From Planctomycetota bacterium (GTDB lineage Bacteria > Planctomycetota > Phycisphaerae > Phycisphaerales > UBA1924), in assembly GCA_030950285.1 (NCBI GenBank), contig JAUZRR010000034.1, positions 1-40,005 on the forward strand: a stretch of 40,005 nt of DNA. The letters run 5' to 3'. The position numbers and the translations under genes were made by a program. Under the pieces are notes generated by a model, which was given only the letters and a program-made list of their open reading frames with translations, searched no databases and was not told where the DNA came from. Of the stretch, positions 1 to 8,212 are shown piece after piece. Each line of letters begins with the position of its first letter. Within the stretch, counting starts at the first letter, position 1.

Positions 1-117
1 GGCTTTGCCCAGCGCCGGCAGCAGGATGCCGATGAGCAGCGCGATAATCGCGATAACCACCAGCAGTTCGATGAGTGTGAATCCGAGTCGGGTGGGTCTT
101 TGCATGTGCTTGTGCAT
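1..117 (-). CDS. Pseudopilin-type protein, N-terminal part only (cut by window edge)
   Basis: Only the first 39 codons are inside the window. They start at ATG 117 and encode a short basic leader followed by the class III (prepilin) signal segment [18 protein letters not shown], the site cut and N-methylated by a prepilin peptidase. A good Shine-Dalgarno (AGGAG on the minus strand, about 122-127) lies in front of the start. The DNA is nearly identical to the matching part of the next gene (about 1279-1370), so this is a third member of a tandem family. The C-terminal part lies outside the window. Product likely sits in the inner membrane or a type II secretion/type IV pilus-like pseudopilus; that role is inferred from the family. 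Confidence 0.85.
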   Translation of the reverse strand, partial: MHKHMQRPTRLGFTLIELLVVIAIIALLIGILLPALGKA

Positions 118-303
118 GGTTTTCTCCTCTTGAGGCGAGCTGTCGGCGTGAACTGTACGTACCAACAGCCGGCAGCTGCGAAGCATTCCGATTTTTTACC
201 CCATGACGGTATCGGCAAGAACAGCCGCGTCACGATCATTGTGCGCCGGGAACGGCGCTCGGTCAACTATTCGCACGCAGAGGTGGTGTGGAGGCATCCG
301 GGC

Positions 304-345
304 AAGAAAAAAGACATCGGCCCGGCGGGAATGCCGGGCCGATGT
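304..345 (-). terminator. Intrinsic terminator after the first full pseudopilin gene
   Basis: A perfect 13-bp stem (arms 314-326 and 333-345, loop GGGAAT) is followed on the minus strand by a T-rich run (six T, complement of 307-312). It lies 27 bases past the stop codon at 372, as expected for a rho-independent terminator of the minus-strand gene. Confidence 0.88.
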
Positions 346-371
346 GGTGTCAAATGGGGGTATGTACTGAA

Positions 372-1382
372 TCAGCCGCTGTTGCGGATTTCCGAACCGC
401 CGTAGTCGATGCCGTGGAGGCCTTCGCGGGTCCAGCGGAAGTAGGTGTTCAGGCCAACGTCTTTGACGCCACCGCTCCGTGTGGGGGGCTCGTAGAGCTC
501 GTTGGGGACGTAGTCCATGAGGGAGTGCGCGTCGCTGCGCGGGTTGTTGGGACGGAAGCTGAGGTTGGAATCGCCGGTGGTGCGGAAACTGACCGACCCA
601 TCAAAGAAGAGGAGGTTGGTCTTGGCGTCGTCGTAGGCGTAGAACTGGATTTTGGCGGCACTGTGGAAGTCGTAGAAGTCAAACATCTGCACCTTGTTGG
701 AGGGGAAGTCCACCTCGCGGATCTGTCGCCTGCCAAACTCGGGGTTCGGGAACCAGAACAGGTCGTGGTTCTGCCTGTACTGGTAGACGGTGTTGACCCG
801 TGGCGTCCCCTTATCCGGGGCCCATGATGCCGGAACAAACTGGTATGTCGAGCGATAGGGCGTCATGATGTTGTACGCCTCGCTGCCCTGCTCGTTGATG
901 TCCGGCGGGTTCTTCGGGTCTTTCTGCCAACTGATGAGCGTCCGGTCTTCGGGGCACGCGGCCGTCTGCTCGGGGATCACGTCGGCCATGTAGTCCACCA
1001 CCACCGCGTGGCTGAACCGACGCTGTGGGGCACGGTTTCTCAGCGGCGGGATCGTAGTATCGCCGGTCTTGCGGCGGATGATCTCGGTGAGTTGGAACAT
1101 CTGCGCGAGATTGTTGTCGCGGCCGGCATTCCGAAGATCAGGGAACTCCGTGGTGTAGTTGCCCGCGTTCCAACTGAACGAGGCGATCTTGTCCTCGTAG
1201 TCGGCCGCGTAGCTGTTGACCGCAACGCCGACCTGCTTGAGGTTTGAGCCACAGATCGAGAGGCGGGCTGCTTTGCGGGCTTTGCCCAGCGCCGGCAGCA
1301 GGATGCCGATGAGCAGCGCGATAATCGCGATGACCACCAGCAGTTCGATCAGGGTGAATCCGAGACGTGTGCGTTTGTGCAT
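372..1382 (-). CDS. Pseudopilin-type protein with prepilin N-terminal methylation motif
   Basis: 336 residues from ATG 1382. A longer frame exists upstream, but the [18 protein letters not shown] start matches the sister genes and has an AAGGA-type ribosome site just ahead. Residues about 7-30 are the prepilin signal and hydrophobic helix. The rest is a periplasmic head with aromatic-rich segments and a late [10 protein letters not shown] segment resembling the DG part of the H-X9-DG motif common in planctomycete pseudopilins. It is a close paralogue of the gene at 1551-2558, sharing long blocks such as [15 protein letters not shown] and YGGSEI. It ends at a clear terminator. Family role is type II secretion/type IV pilus-like; substrate and function are unknown. 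Confidence 0.9.
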   Translation of the reverse strand: MHKRTRLGFTLIELLVVIAIIALLIGILLPALGKARKAARLSICGSNLKQVGVAVNSYAADYEDKIASFSWNAGNYTTEFPDLRNAGRDNNLAQMFQLTEIIRRKTGDTTIPPLRNRAPQRRFSHAVVVDYMADVIPEQTAACPEDRTLISWQKDPKNPPDINEQGSEAYNIMTPYRSTYQFVPASWAPDKGTPRVNTVYQYRQNHDLFWFPNPEFGRRQIREVDFPSNKVQMFDFYDFHSAAKIQFYAYDDAKTNLLFFDGSVSFRTTGDSNLSFRPNNPRSDAHSLMDYVPNELYEPPTRSGGVKDVGLNTYFRWTREGLHGIDYGGSEIRNSG

Positions 1383-1403
1383 TTCCTTGCGTCCTTTCTG
1401 TAG

Positions 1404-1438
1404 CCCGGACATCGCCGGGCCGGGGGTCGAACGACCCC
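1404..1438. repeat. Two adjacent hairpins between tandem pseudopilin genes
   Basis: CCCGG (1404-1408) can pair with CCGGG about 6 bases later, and GGGGTCG (1423-1429) pairs perfectly with CGACCCC (1432-1438) across an AA loop. They lie in the leader of the 372-1382 gene, downstream of the 1551-2558 gene. No T-run follows on the minus strand, so a terminator role is not supported. They may stabilise the processed mRNA end. Confidence 0.45.
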
Positions 1439-1550
1439 GCTTCTTCTCCTGCCGATCACCTGCCCCTGTTGTCTGATGCAGTGTATCAAGTTTGTCCACC
1501 GCACCAACCGTTCCTCTCGTGTTTCGCTGTTTGTTCGTCAGATTCGCTCT

Positions 1551-2558
1551 TTACTCGGGTCGATAGTCGATTTCTGAGCCCCCGTAGTCGATGCCGTAGA
1601 GCCCTTCGGAGGTCCATCGGAAGTATCCTGGCAGGTCGACATCGGTTTCGTCGCCGGACCTGGTGGGCGGTTCGTAGAGCAGATTTGGGCGGTAGGCCAT
1701 GAGGGACGGCCCCTTGCCCTTGCGTGCGCCGTTGGGGAGCCAGCCTTCACCCGCGTCGCCGGTGGTCTTGAAGGAGACGGAGCCGTCGAAGAAGAGGAGG
1801 TTGGTCTTGGCGTCTGGGTAGGCGTAGAACTGCGGCTTTGCTGCGCCGTGGAAGTCGTAGAAATCGAACATTTGGACTTTGGACGAGGCGAACGCGACCT
1901 CGCGGATCTGGCGTTCGCCGAGGACAGCCTGTCGGGGGAACGAGAACAGGTCGTGGTGGCCTCGGAACTGGGCGACGGTGTTGCCTCCGGAACGGGCGAC
2001 CGCGCGGGGGGCCCACGATGCCGGGACGAACTGGTAGGTGGATCGGTAGGGGGTCATGAGGTCGTAGGCCTCGCTGCCCTGCTCGCCGATGTCCGGCGGA
2101 TTTTTCGGGTCTTTCTGCCAGCTGATCAGCTCACGGTCTTCGGGGCAGGCGGCGGTCTGCTCGGGGATGGTGTCTGCCATGTAGTTGACGACCACGACGT
2201 GGCTGAAGCGGCGCTGGGGGGCGCGGTTGCGGAGCGGCGGGATGGTGGTGTCGCCGGTCTTGTCGCGGATGATCGCGGTGAGCTGGTACATTTGTGCGGT
2301 GACGTGGTCGGGGGCGTTCCGCAGGTCGCCGTACTTGGTGGTGTAGTTGCCCACGTTCCAGCTGAACGAGGCGATTTTGTCCTCGTAGTCCGAGGCGTAG
2401 CTGTTGACGGCGACGCCGACCTGTTTGAGGTTTGAGCCGCAGACCGCCAGGCGGGCCGCTTTGCGGGCTTTGCCGAGCGCCGGCAGCAGGATACCGATAA
2501 GCAGCGCGATGATGGCGATAACCACCAACAACTCGATGAGCGTGAACCCTCGTTTCAT
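1551..2558 (-). CDS. Pseudopilin-type protein, tandem paralogue
   Basis: 335 residues starting [17 protein letters not shown]. The short basic leader and Phe after the Gly cleavage site fit prepilin peptidase processing. The head domain is highly similar to the neighbour at 372-1382 across its length. The main differences are around residues 205-225 and 260-290. A weak purine-rich site (GAGAAGAGAG) precedes the ATG. The three tandem copies suggest gene amplification and head diversification. Function beyond pseudopilin is not known. Confidence 0.9.
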   Translation of the reverse strand: MKRGFTLIELLVVIAIIALLIGILLPALGKARKAARLAVCGSNLKQVGVAVNSYASDYEDKIASFSWNVGNYTTKYGDLRNAPDHVTAQMYQLTAIIRDKTGDTTIPPLRNRAPQRRFSHVVVVNYMADTIPEQTAACPEDRELISWQKDPKNPPDIGEQGSEAYDLMTPYRSTYQFVPASWAPRAVARSGGNTVAQFRGHHDLFSFPRQAVLGERQIREVAFASSKVQMFDFYDFHGAAKPQFYAYPDAKTNLLFFDGSVSFKTTGDAGEGWLPNGARKGKGPSLMAYRPNLLYEPPTRSGDETDVDLPGYFRWTSEGLYGIDYGGSEIDYRPE

Positions 2559-2797
2559 AAAGCACTCTCTTCTCGCCGGGGACTCCCGACGGGTAGGAAG
2601 ACATGGTAAACCGTACGAAAGAGGTGTCGGTCGCTGGAGCCGCGACGCAAGAAATGTTCACCTCTGGTTTGCCATTATGGAGGAATCGGCGCGGCATTGC
2701 AACCCCGAATCTTTTCTGCCTCGGATTGCGCCATTATCGGGACTAGGTGTTTTTACTCTTTTCGGTGGTGCGGAGATCGCGGTACCATCCTCCACGC
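2559..2797. other. Divergent intergenic region
   Basis: This 239-base gap separates a minus-strand pseudopilin from the plus-strand CNNM gene, so it should carry both promoters. No convincing -35/-10 pair, repeat or small gene was seen. Confidence 0.4.
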
Positions 2798-4117
2798 ATG
2801 ATTGAAATCGGGCTTATTCTGGCGCTGATTGTCCTGAATGGATTGCTCTCCGGATCGGAGGCGGGGATTGTCGCGTCGCGGAAGGCGCGGCTGCGTGAGC
2901 AGGCGGCCGCGGGGCTGCGGGGGGCCGATGCCGCGCTGCGAGCCCTTGAGTCACCCACGGGGTTTCTCTCGACGGTGCAGGTCGGGATCACGCTGATCGG
3001 CATTTTTTCGGGATTGGTTGGTGCCGCGGCGCTCGCGCCGGATGTCGAGCGTCTGCTCGAACCGATCGTCCCGCTCGGGGTGGTCACGCCGCTCTCCTAC
3101 GGCGTGGTGGTGCTGGTCATCACCTACCTCTCGCTGGTGGTGGGCGAGTTGGTCCCCAAGCGGCTGGCGATGGAACACCCCGAGGCGGTGCTGCGGCGCG
3201 CGGCGGGCCCGATGCTGATGCTCGCGGCGATCGGGAGCCCGGCGGTGAAGTTTTTGACGCTTTCGACCAACCTGATCCTCCGCCCGCTGGGGATCGGGCC
3301 GTCGCGGAACGAGCGGGTGAGTGAAGAAGAGGTGCGGAGCATGATCCGCATGGGCGGGGTGTCGGGGGTGCTGGAAGATGAAGAGATCAGCGTGATCGAG
3401 CGGGTGTTTGCAGCGGCGGATCGGCGGGCGGGATCGTTCATGGTGCCGAGGCAGGACGTGCGGTGCGTCTCGCCGAAGACCGCGGTTGCGGAGTTGCGGC
3501 GTGTCGCACGCGAGAGCGGGGACACGCACATCCCGGTCTCGCCGGGCAGTCTTGATGAGCTGCTCGGGGTGGTCTCGGTGGTGGACCTGGCGCACATGGA
3601 CGAGCAGCGGCTCGAGGAGCACCGGCTGAGCGACGTGCTGGTGCCGCCGCTCTTTGTGCCCGAGACCGCCAACGCGCTGCGGGCGATCGAGCTGTTCCGC
3701 AAAGCAAACGCGCAGATCGCGTTTGTCACCGACGAGCACGGCACAATCGAAGGCATGGTGCGGCTCGCCGACCTGCTCGAAGAGATCCTGGGCGAGGTGG
3801 GCAGCGGAGAAGCGACGCCTGAGGACCCGAGCCTCGCGCGACGCGATGATGGGTCGCTCCTGATCGACGGCTTGCTGCCTCTGGCCGACCTGCTCGAGGC
3901 GCTCGGCAAGAAACCGTCGCCGGAGTTTGACCCCTCGACCTACCACACGGTGGGCGGGCTGGTCGTGCATCACCTTGGCAGCCTGCCCGGCGTGGGCGAC
4001 AGCGTGGACATTCAAGGCTGGCGGTTCGAGGTGGTGGACATGGACGGCCGCCGTGTGGACAAGGTGCTGGCGAGCCGGCTCGGCAACCGCGATGCCGGGA
4101 AGCGCAGTGCCGACTAA
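2798..4117 (+). CDS. CNNM/CBS-domain membrane protein (CorC/HlyC-type, hemolysin family)
   Basis: 439 residues from ATG 2798, chosen because MIEIGLILALIVLNGLLSGSE is the usual start of the CNNM (DUF21) domain. Domain order: CNNM membrane domain (about 1-190, four hydrophobic segments, with GELVPKRLAMEHPE), a linker with the SEEEVRSMIRMG segment, a CBS pair (about 205-335, with DTHIPVSPGSLDELLGVV and FVTDEHGTIEGMV), and a C-terminal CorC_HlyC transporter-associated domain (about 355-430). Family members are inner-membrane proteins linked to magnesium/cobalt efflux or divalent-cation homeostasis; the older hemolysin label is not informative. The length is normal. Single gene, with no visible operon partner. 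Confidence 0.92.
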   Translation: MIEIGLILALIVLNGLLSGSEAGIVASRKARLREQAAAGLRGADAALRALESPTGFLSTVQVGITLIGIFSGLVGAAALAPDVERLLEPIVPLGVVTPLSYGVVVLVITYLSLVVGELVPKRLAMEHPEAVLRRAAGPMLMLAAIGSPAVKFLTLSTNLILRPLGIGPSRNERVSEEEVRSMIRMGGVSGVLEDEEISVIERVFAAADRRAGSFMVPRQDVRCVSPKTAVAELRRVARESGDTHIPVSPGSLDELLGVVSVVDLAHMDEQRLEEHRLSDVLVPPLFVPETANALRAIELFRKANAQIAFVTDEHGTIEGMVRLADLLEEILGEVGSGEATPEDPSLARRDDGSLLIDGLLPLADLLEALGKKPSPEFDPSTYHTVGGLVVHHLGSLPGVGDSVDIQGWRFEVVDMDGRRVDKVLASRLGNRDAGKRSAD

Positions 4118-4199
4118 GAGACATCGGCCAGCGGCTGGGTTCAACGTTCGGTCTATGCTGTGCAGATCGGCGTGACCATCACCCCGCAGGAGCCCGACC

Positions 4200-5270
4200 A
4201 TGCCCGCAGCAGCCCCGAACGAACAGAGCCGGAGACAGTTTCTTGCCAGCGCCGGGGCCGGCGCGGTCGCGACGGCCGGCGTCGCGGCGGGGGCGGGCGT
4301 GCTGACCCCCGCGTTCCTCCACACCAGCGACAAATCCGGGCTCGGGCCGATCGTGCTCGGCGAGGGCGACCACCAGTACGAGTGCCTGCACGACTGGGGC
4401 GAGCTGCCCCGCAGCATCCGCTACGGCAACACCCACGGCGTGTGCGAGGACAGCGCGGGCAACATCTACATCAAGCACACCGTCCACGCCACCAGCGACA
4501 GCGACGACGCGATCGTGGTCTTTGACGCTGCCGGCAGGTTTGTCCGGAGCTGGGGCGCCGAGTTCAAGGGCGGGGCCCACGGGCTGCACCTGCAGCAGGA
4601 AGCCGACGGCGAGTATCTGTACCTCTGCGACCCCAACCGCCACCTGGTCGTCAAAACCACACTCGACGGGGAGGACGTCTTTCGGCTGGGTGTGCCTGAA
4701 GAAAGCGGGCTCTACAACAACGAGGGCGAGTACCGGCCGACGAATATCGCGGTCGCGCCCAACGGGGACTTCTACGTCGGCGACGGCTACGGCAAGAGCT
4801 GGATCCACCAGTACAACGCGGCGGGCGAGTACGTCCGATCGTTCGGCGGGCCGGGCAACCAGCGCGGGCAGGTCTCGTGCCCACACGGGCTCATGGTCGA
4901 CACCCGCCACGAAGAGCCCGAGCTGATCGTCGCCGACCGGTCGAATCGGCGGATCCACAGGTTCGACCTGCAAGGGCGCGTGCTCGGCGTCGTGACCGAC
5001 GAGCTGCGCTCTCCCTGCCACTTCCACACCCACGGCAACGACCTGCTGATCCCCGACCTCGAAGCCCGGGTCACGCTCTTTGACAAAGACAACACGCTCA
5101 TCACCCACCTGGGTGACGGCGAAAGCTACAGCCTGCGGACCCAGCCTCGGGACAAGTTCGTCCCGGGCCGATTCATCGCGCCCCACGGCGCGATCTTTGA
5201 CCACGCGGGCAACATCTTCGTGGTCGAGTGGGTCGAGGTGGGTCGGGTGACCAAGCTGCGGCGGCTGTAG
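4200..5270 (+). CDS. Tat-exported NHL-repeat six-bladed beta-propeller protein
   Basis: 356 residues. A twin-arginine signal is visible at the N-terminus: SRRQFLASAGAGAVA with R11-R12, followed by an Ala-rich stretch to about residue 36, so export in folded form is expected. The mature part has repeated NHL-type blades (GVCEDSAGNIYIKHT, IAVAPNGDFYVGDGYG, PHGLMVDT, AIFDHAGNIFVVEW). The overall layout resembles planctomycete homologues of the peptidyl-alpha-hydroxyglycine alpha-amidating lyase fold, but the catalytic identity cannot be assigned from sequence alone. It lies alone between two unrelated genes. Confidence 0.85.
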   Translation: MPAAAPNEQSRRQFLASAGAGAVATAGVAAGAGVLTPAFLHTSDKSGLGPIVLGEGDHQYECLHDWGELPRSIRYGNTHGVCEDSAGNIYIKHTVHATSDSDDAIVVFDAAGRFVRSWGAEFKGGAHGLHLQQEADGEYLYLCDPNRHLVVKTTLDGEDVFRLGVPEESGLYNNEGEYRPTNIAVAPNGDFYVGDGYGKSWIHQYNAAGEYVRSFGGPGNQRGQVSCPHGLMVDTRHEEPELIVADRSNRRIHRFDLQGRVLGVVTDELRSPCHFHTHGNDLLIPDLEARVTLFDKDNTLITHLGDGESYSLRTQPRDKFVPGRFIAPHGAIFDHAGNIFVVEWVEVGRVTKLRRL

Positions 5271-5541
5271 CTGCGAGGACCGGGCCCAGCACCCACTCAC
5301 ATCCCACTCACATCCCGCCCACGTGCTCTCCAACGCCTTGGACGACCGATAACGGCTGATGGGGCTGGTGCGTCATGACCGTTTCAGGCCTTCCACGCGG
5401 TCATTCCTGTTTCTTTTGCCATCCTGATCGGACTTTGCTGGCACGCTGGCAAAGACGTGGCATCTTTCAGCCGAGAGGTGTGCGGGCGGACCGTGCCGTT
5501 TTGCGCGAAAGGTACCTGTTCGTGAGGGTGGAGGAGCAATG
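5271..5541. other. Intergenic gap with short direct repeat and weak terminator-like hairpin
   Basis: An 11-base unit ACTCACATCCC occurs twice in tandem near 5294-5315. ATGACCG (5375-5381) pairs with CGGTCAT (5398-5404), followed by a T-rich stretch to 5417, a weak candidate terminator for the NHL gene. The last bases hold the strong GGAGGAG ribosome site of the next gene. Confidence 0.4.
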
Positions 5542-6201
5542 ATGAATAAATCCATGCTGACCGGGTTGCTGGCGGTTGCCGGGCTCGCGGCTGTTGCGAG
5601 CGGCGACGTCATAAACAGCTCGTTCGACGGCGGCGATGAGGGCTGGGTCGTTTCCGACGGCGCAAACCAGGCGGAGGAATCTGTCTCTGGCACGCCCGTC
5701 TTCTACCCCGCCGACGGCAACGACGGCGGGTTCATCTCCGCACCGATCGACTGGGGCACGCAGTCCTTCCTCGTGGCGCCGGCGCCGTTCCTCGGCGACC
5801 AGGCCGACAAGTTTGGCGGGGCGGTCGAGGTCGATCGTCGGCACATCGACCCGCGGTTTTCGGTCGACCCCTTGCAGTTTGATTACGACGTGGACGTGAC
5901 CCTGAGCGGCGCCGGGATGACCCTCGCGATCGGGCTCGATCCCGTCTCGCTCGATGCGTGGGAGAGCTTCAGCATCTCGCTCGATGAGGCGGGCGGCTGG
6001 TTCCACCTCGACACCAACGTCGCGGCGACCGACGCCGAGATTCTGGCGGTGCTCGGCGATATGACCGACCTCCGCGTCCGCGGCAACATCAACGACCGGA
6101 TCAACAGCATCGGTGTTGATAACGTCATGCTTGTCCCCACGCCGGGCAGCATCGCGCTGCTGGCGTTTGCTGGTCTTGCGGCTGGACGGCGGCGTCGCTG
6201 A
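5542..6201 (+). CDS. Secreted laminin-B-like protein with PEP-CTERM-type sorting signal
   Basis: 219 residues. Two ATG codons stand in tandem (5539 and 5542); the second has better spacing from GGAGGAG (5530-5536). An N-terminal signal peptide (MNKSMLTGLLAVAGLAAVASG) is followed by a domain resembling laminin B/domain IV (FDGGDEGWVVSD, GGFISAPID, FLGDQADKFGG, VEVDRR). The C-terminus VPTPGSIALLAFAGLAAGRRRR has the PEP-CTERM layout (Pro-rich motif, hydrophobic helix, Arg cluster), here with PTPG. Such proteins are exported and sorted by an exosortase/archaeosortase-like system. The sorting enzyme is not in this window. Function unknown, probably extracellular matrix or surface. Confidence 0.85.
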   Translation: MNKSMLTGLLAVAGLAAVASGDVINSSFDGGDEGWVVSDGANQAEESVSGTPVFYPADGNDGGFISAPIDWGTQSFLVAPAPFLGDQADKFGGAVEVDRRHIDPRFSVDPLQFDYDVDVTLSGAGMTLAIGLDPVSLDAWESFSISLDEAGGWFHLDTNVAATDAEILAVLGDMTDLRVRGNINDRINSIGVDNVMLVPTPGSIALLAFAGLAAGRRRR

Positions 6202-6369
6202 CGCCCGGATTCCTCCGCTCCCCTTGCTGCCGATGACAAGTCGGGCGTGAGGGGAGCATCAGCCGAGAGAGACCGGAGCCCCGCTGGCGGAGACGCCGGA
6301 ATGCGAGGTCAACACCGACCCGAGCGACACGGCCGATCCGTGTCGCTGCTCCGTGCGCGGTACGCCTTT

Positions 6370-6394
6370 GTCCCCTCGCTTGCGCGAGGGGCTC
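6370..6394 (-). repeat. REP hairpin (RAYT-type), copy 1
   Basis: Stem CCCCTCGC/GCGAGGGG with loop TTGC on the plus strand, i.e. GCAA on the minus strand, at 6372-6391. It lies between the PEP-CTERM gene and the convergent BAX-inhibitor gene. Confidence 0.85.
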
Positions 6395-6399
6395 CGTCA

Positions 6400-6441
6400 C
6401 TTGCTTGCGCGAGGGGCCACTTGCTTGCGCGAGGGGCTCTG
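6400..6441 (-). repeat. Two truncated REP units in tandem
   Basis: The string TTGCGCGAGGGG with flanks occurs twice (about 6402-6416 and 6422-6436). The distal C-rich arm of each hairpin is missing. They look like decay products of tandem REPs next to copy 1. Confidence 0.75.
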
Positions 6442-6475
6442 TTGCGTGCTTGCGTTGTGTTGTGTGCCTTCCGAT

Positions 6476-7306
6476 TCAGTCGCCCGAACGCAGCTTGGCG
6501 AGTAGACGCAGGATCTCGATGTAGAGCCATACGAGCGTCACCAGCAGCGAGAACCCGGCGTACCACTCCATGTGCCGGGGCAGCTGCGCTTTGACGCCCT
6601 TGGCGATGAACTCGAAGTCGAGCACCAGCACCAGCGACGCGATGACGACCATCAGCACGCTGAACCCGACCGAGATCATGCCGCCGTTGGTCGGGGAGTA
6701 GACGCTGATGAGCGTCGAGTTGCCGAAGATCGCCAGGCCGAAGGCGACCAGGCCGAACAGCATCGCCCCGATGACACCTGAGATCACGACGGCGCGGAAC
6801 ACGCGGCCGGGTTTGATGATCCCCGAGGCGTAGGCAAAGAGCATCCCCGCGGTGATCGCAAAGGTCAGCGTGATTGCCTGGAGGACCAGCGTCTGCCCGA
6901 TCTGCAAGCCCTCGGCGGCGGTGCCGGCCCCGGTCTTTGCCGCGACCATGTTGCCGACCATGAATGAGAACACGCCGAGGAACAGTCCCTCGGCTGCGGC
7001 ATAAAGCGGCGCGAGGAAGCGGGCGGTCTTCGGCTTGAAGGTGATGACCAGCGCCAGGACAAGCCCGACGATCATGCCGCCGATCCCGACGGGCCACGCG
7101 AACTTGCCGTAGGCCTCGCTGGTTGCCAGCGACCACGACCCGACCGCCCCGGCGACACAGACCCCAAGCAGGATCGAGGTCGCGGTGACGGTGCCGCCGA
7201 TGGTCATGACGTTGGCTCTGCCCTCGGCCAGTGAGTCGCGGCCGTGGGCGTCGGCCCAGGTCTGCGGCTGGCTGAAGGCTTTGAATGTCGGATTGGCGGT
7301 GCGCAT
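6476..7306 (-). CDS. BAX inhibitor-1 / YbhL-like membrane protein
   Basis: 276 residues from ATG 7306, which has a CAGGAG ribosome site 9 bases ahead; a longer frame upstream lacks family similarity. After a short soluble N-terminus (NPTFKAFSQPQTW) there are about seven hydrophobic segments, and the family's GMLFAYASGIIKPGRVFRAVV and ISVYSPTNGGM segments are recognisable. Bacterial members of this bax1-I family are inner-membrane proteins related to the pH-sensitive calcium-leak channel BsYetJ; the physiological role is often unknown. No operon partner is visible. The REP cluster lies just after its stop codon. Confidence 0.88.
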   Translation of the reverse strand: MRTANPTFKAFSQPQTWADAHGRDSLAEGRANVMTIGGTVTATSILLGVCVAGAVGSWSLATSEAYGKFAWPVGIGGMIVGLVLALVITFKPKTARFLAPLYAAAEGLFLGVFSFMVGNMVAAKTGAGTAAEGLQIGQTLVLQAITLTFAITAGMLFAYASGIIKPGRVFRAVVISGVIGAMLFGLVAFGLAIFGNSTLISVYSPTNGGMISVGFSVLMVVIASLVLVLDFEFIAKGVKAQLPRHMEWYAGFSLLVTLVWLYIEILRLLAKLRSGD

Positions 7307-7447
7307 CGCGGCGGCTCCTGGTCGGGGTGATCGGCTCGCCGCAAGTATATGGCTGAGGGGAGAGCGGGGCGCGGGGACGGGCCTAACAGACCGCGAAGGA
7401 GCCCTTTCTCTTTCCGCGCGTCGGGTCTTTTGCAAGGAGGCTTGACC

Positions 7448-8038
7448 ATGCGAGGAGGCGTTGATCGCCAGCAGTCGATATTTGTCGCGTTTGATCTCGA
7501 GCAGCGGATCTCACAAGACCATCCGCTCCGACCCATCAAGCGGTGGTGTGACCAGATTCTCACGACGATGGGGCGCGACTGCAACTTCGAGCTGCACGAC
7601 CTGGTGCGCAAGTTCTTTGGTTGGCTTGTGGCCGAGGGGGGCATCGAGGGATTGATCAGCGACGACAGGTTCAGTGTGGACGGCTCGCTGAGCCGCTCGA
7701 TGGCCGGGCACAAGTCGATCAAGCCTATGAATCACGATGAAAACGATGGCGACGATCTCAACAGCCGGGGGCGGTTCAAGGGCAAGAAACGCTCGAACGC
7801 GACGCACCGCAGCGTGGTGGATCCCGAGGCACACCTGCGTCACTCGATGCACCTGCTGACCGATGCACAAAGCGGGCTGTGCGTGGGGTTGATCGAGCCG
7901 GTGATCGGGTGGTGCAAGCACACCGGCGGGCTGGAGCGGACGCGGTTTATTGGTCACGGGCGGATCCAGAACGATGGTCTGCTCGTGGCCTCGGCGTGGA
8001 ATCTGATGCGGATGGTGACGCTCCGCGGCGTGATGTGA
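7448..8038 (+). pseudogene. Collapsed IS5-type transposase remnant
   Basis: 196 residues, preceded by a perfect AAGGAGG (7434-7440). The N-terminus (SIFVAFDLEQRISQDHPLRPI) matches the start of IS5/IS1182-like transposases. DRFSVDGSL carries the first catalytic Asp, FKGKKRSNATHRSVVDPEAHL matches the usual RSNxTHxSxxDPxA block, and IEPVIGWCKHTGGLERTR matches the C-terminal Glu region. Two in-frame deletions are inferred: about 80 residues before GLISDDRFSVDG, and about 140 residues between MHLLTDAQSGLCVG and LIEPVIGW, the latter removing the middle DDE Asp. It should be catalytically dead. No clear terminal inverted repeats were found. Frame and ribosome site are intact, so a short protein may still be made. 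Confidence 0.8.
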
Positions 8039-8063
8039 CGGGGCCAATCGGGGTTCGTCCCTC

Positions 8064-8075
8064 GGTCGGCCGACC
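8064..8075. repeat. 12-bp perfect palindrome upstream of trkA
   Basis: GGTCGGCCGACC is fully self-complementary and lies in the 174-base gap between the transposase remnant and trkA. It could be an operator or simply chance in GC-rich DNA. Confidence 0.3.
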
Positions 8076-8212
8076 CCATATCGGCCAGCCCGGACCCCAT
8101 GCCACGATCCCGGTGCTGAGTCTCTGGGAATCATCGCGATGAACCCGACGTAGAAGCGTTGCTTAGCGGGCTGCTAGACTTCTCACCACTTCCCGTGGAG
8201 ACGCTTGGCAGC

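Noticed and set aside
2951..4417. Long minus-strand frame opposite the CNNM gene
   Set aside because: Its translation is a His/Arg-rich antisense shadow without domains, while the plus strand has a complete CNNM-CBS-CorC protein.
5371..5420. Terminator after the NHL propeller gene as a firm call
   Set aside because: The stem is only 7 bp with a 16-base loop and a mixed pyrimidine tail, so it is only mentioned in the gap entry.
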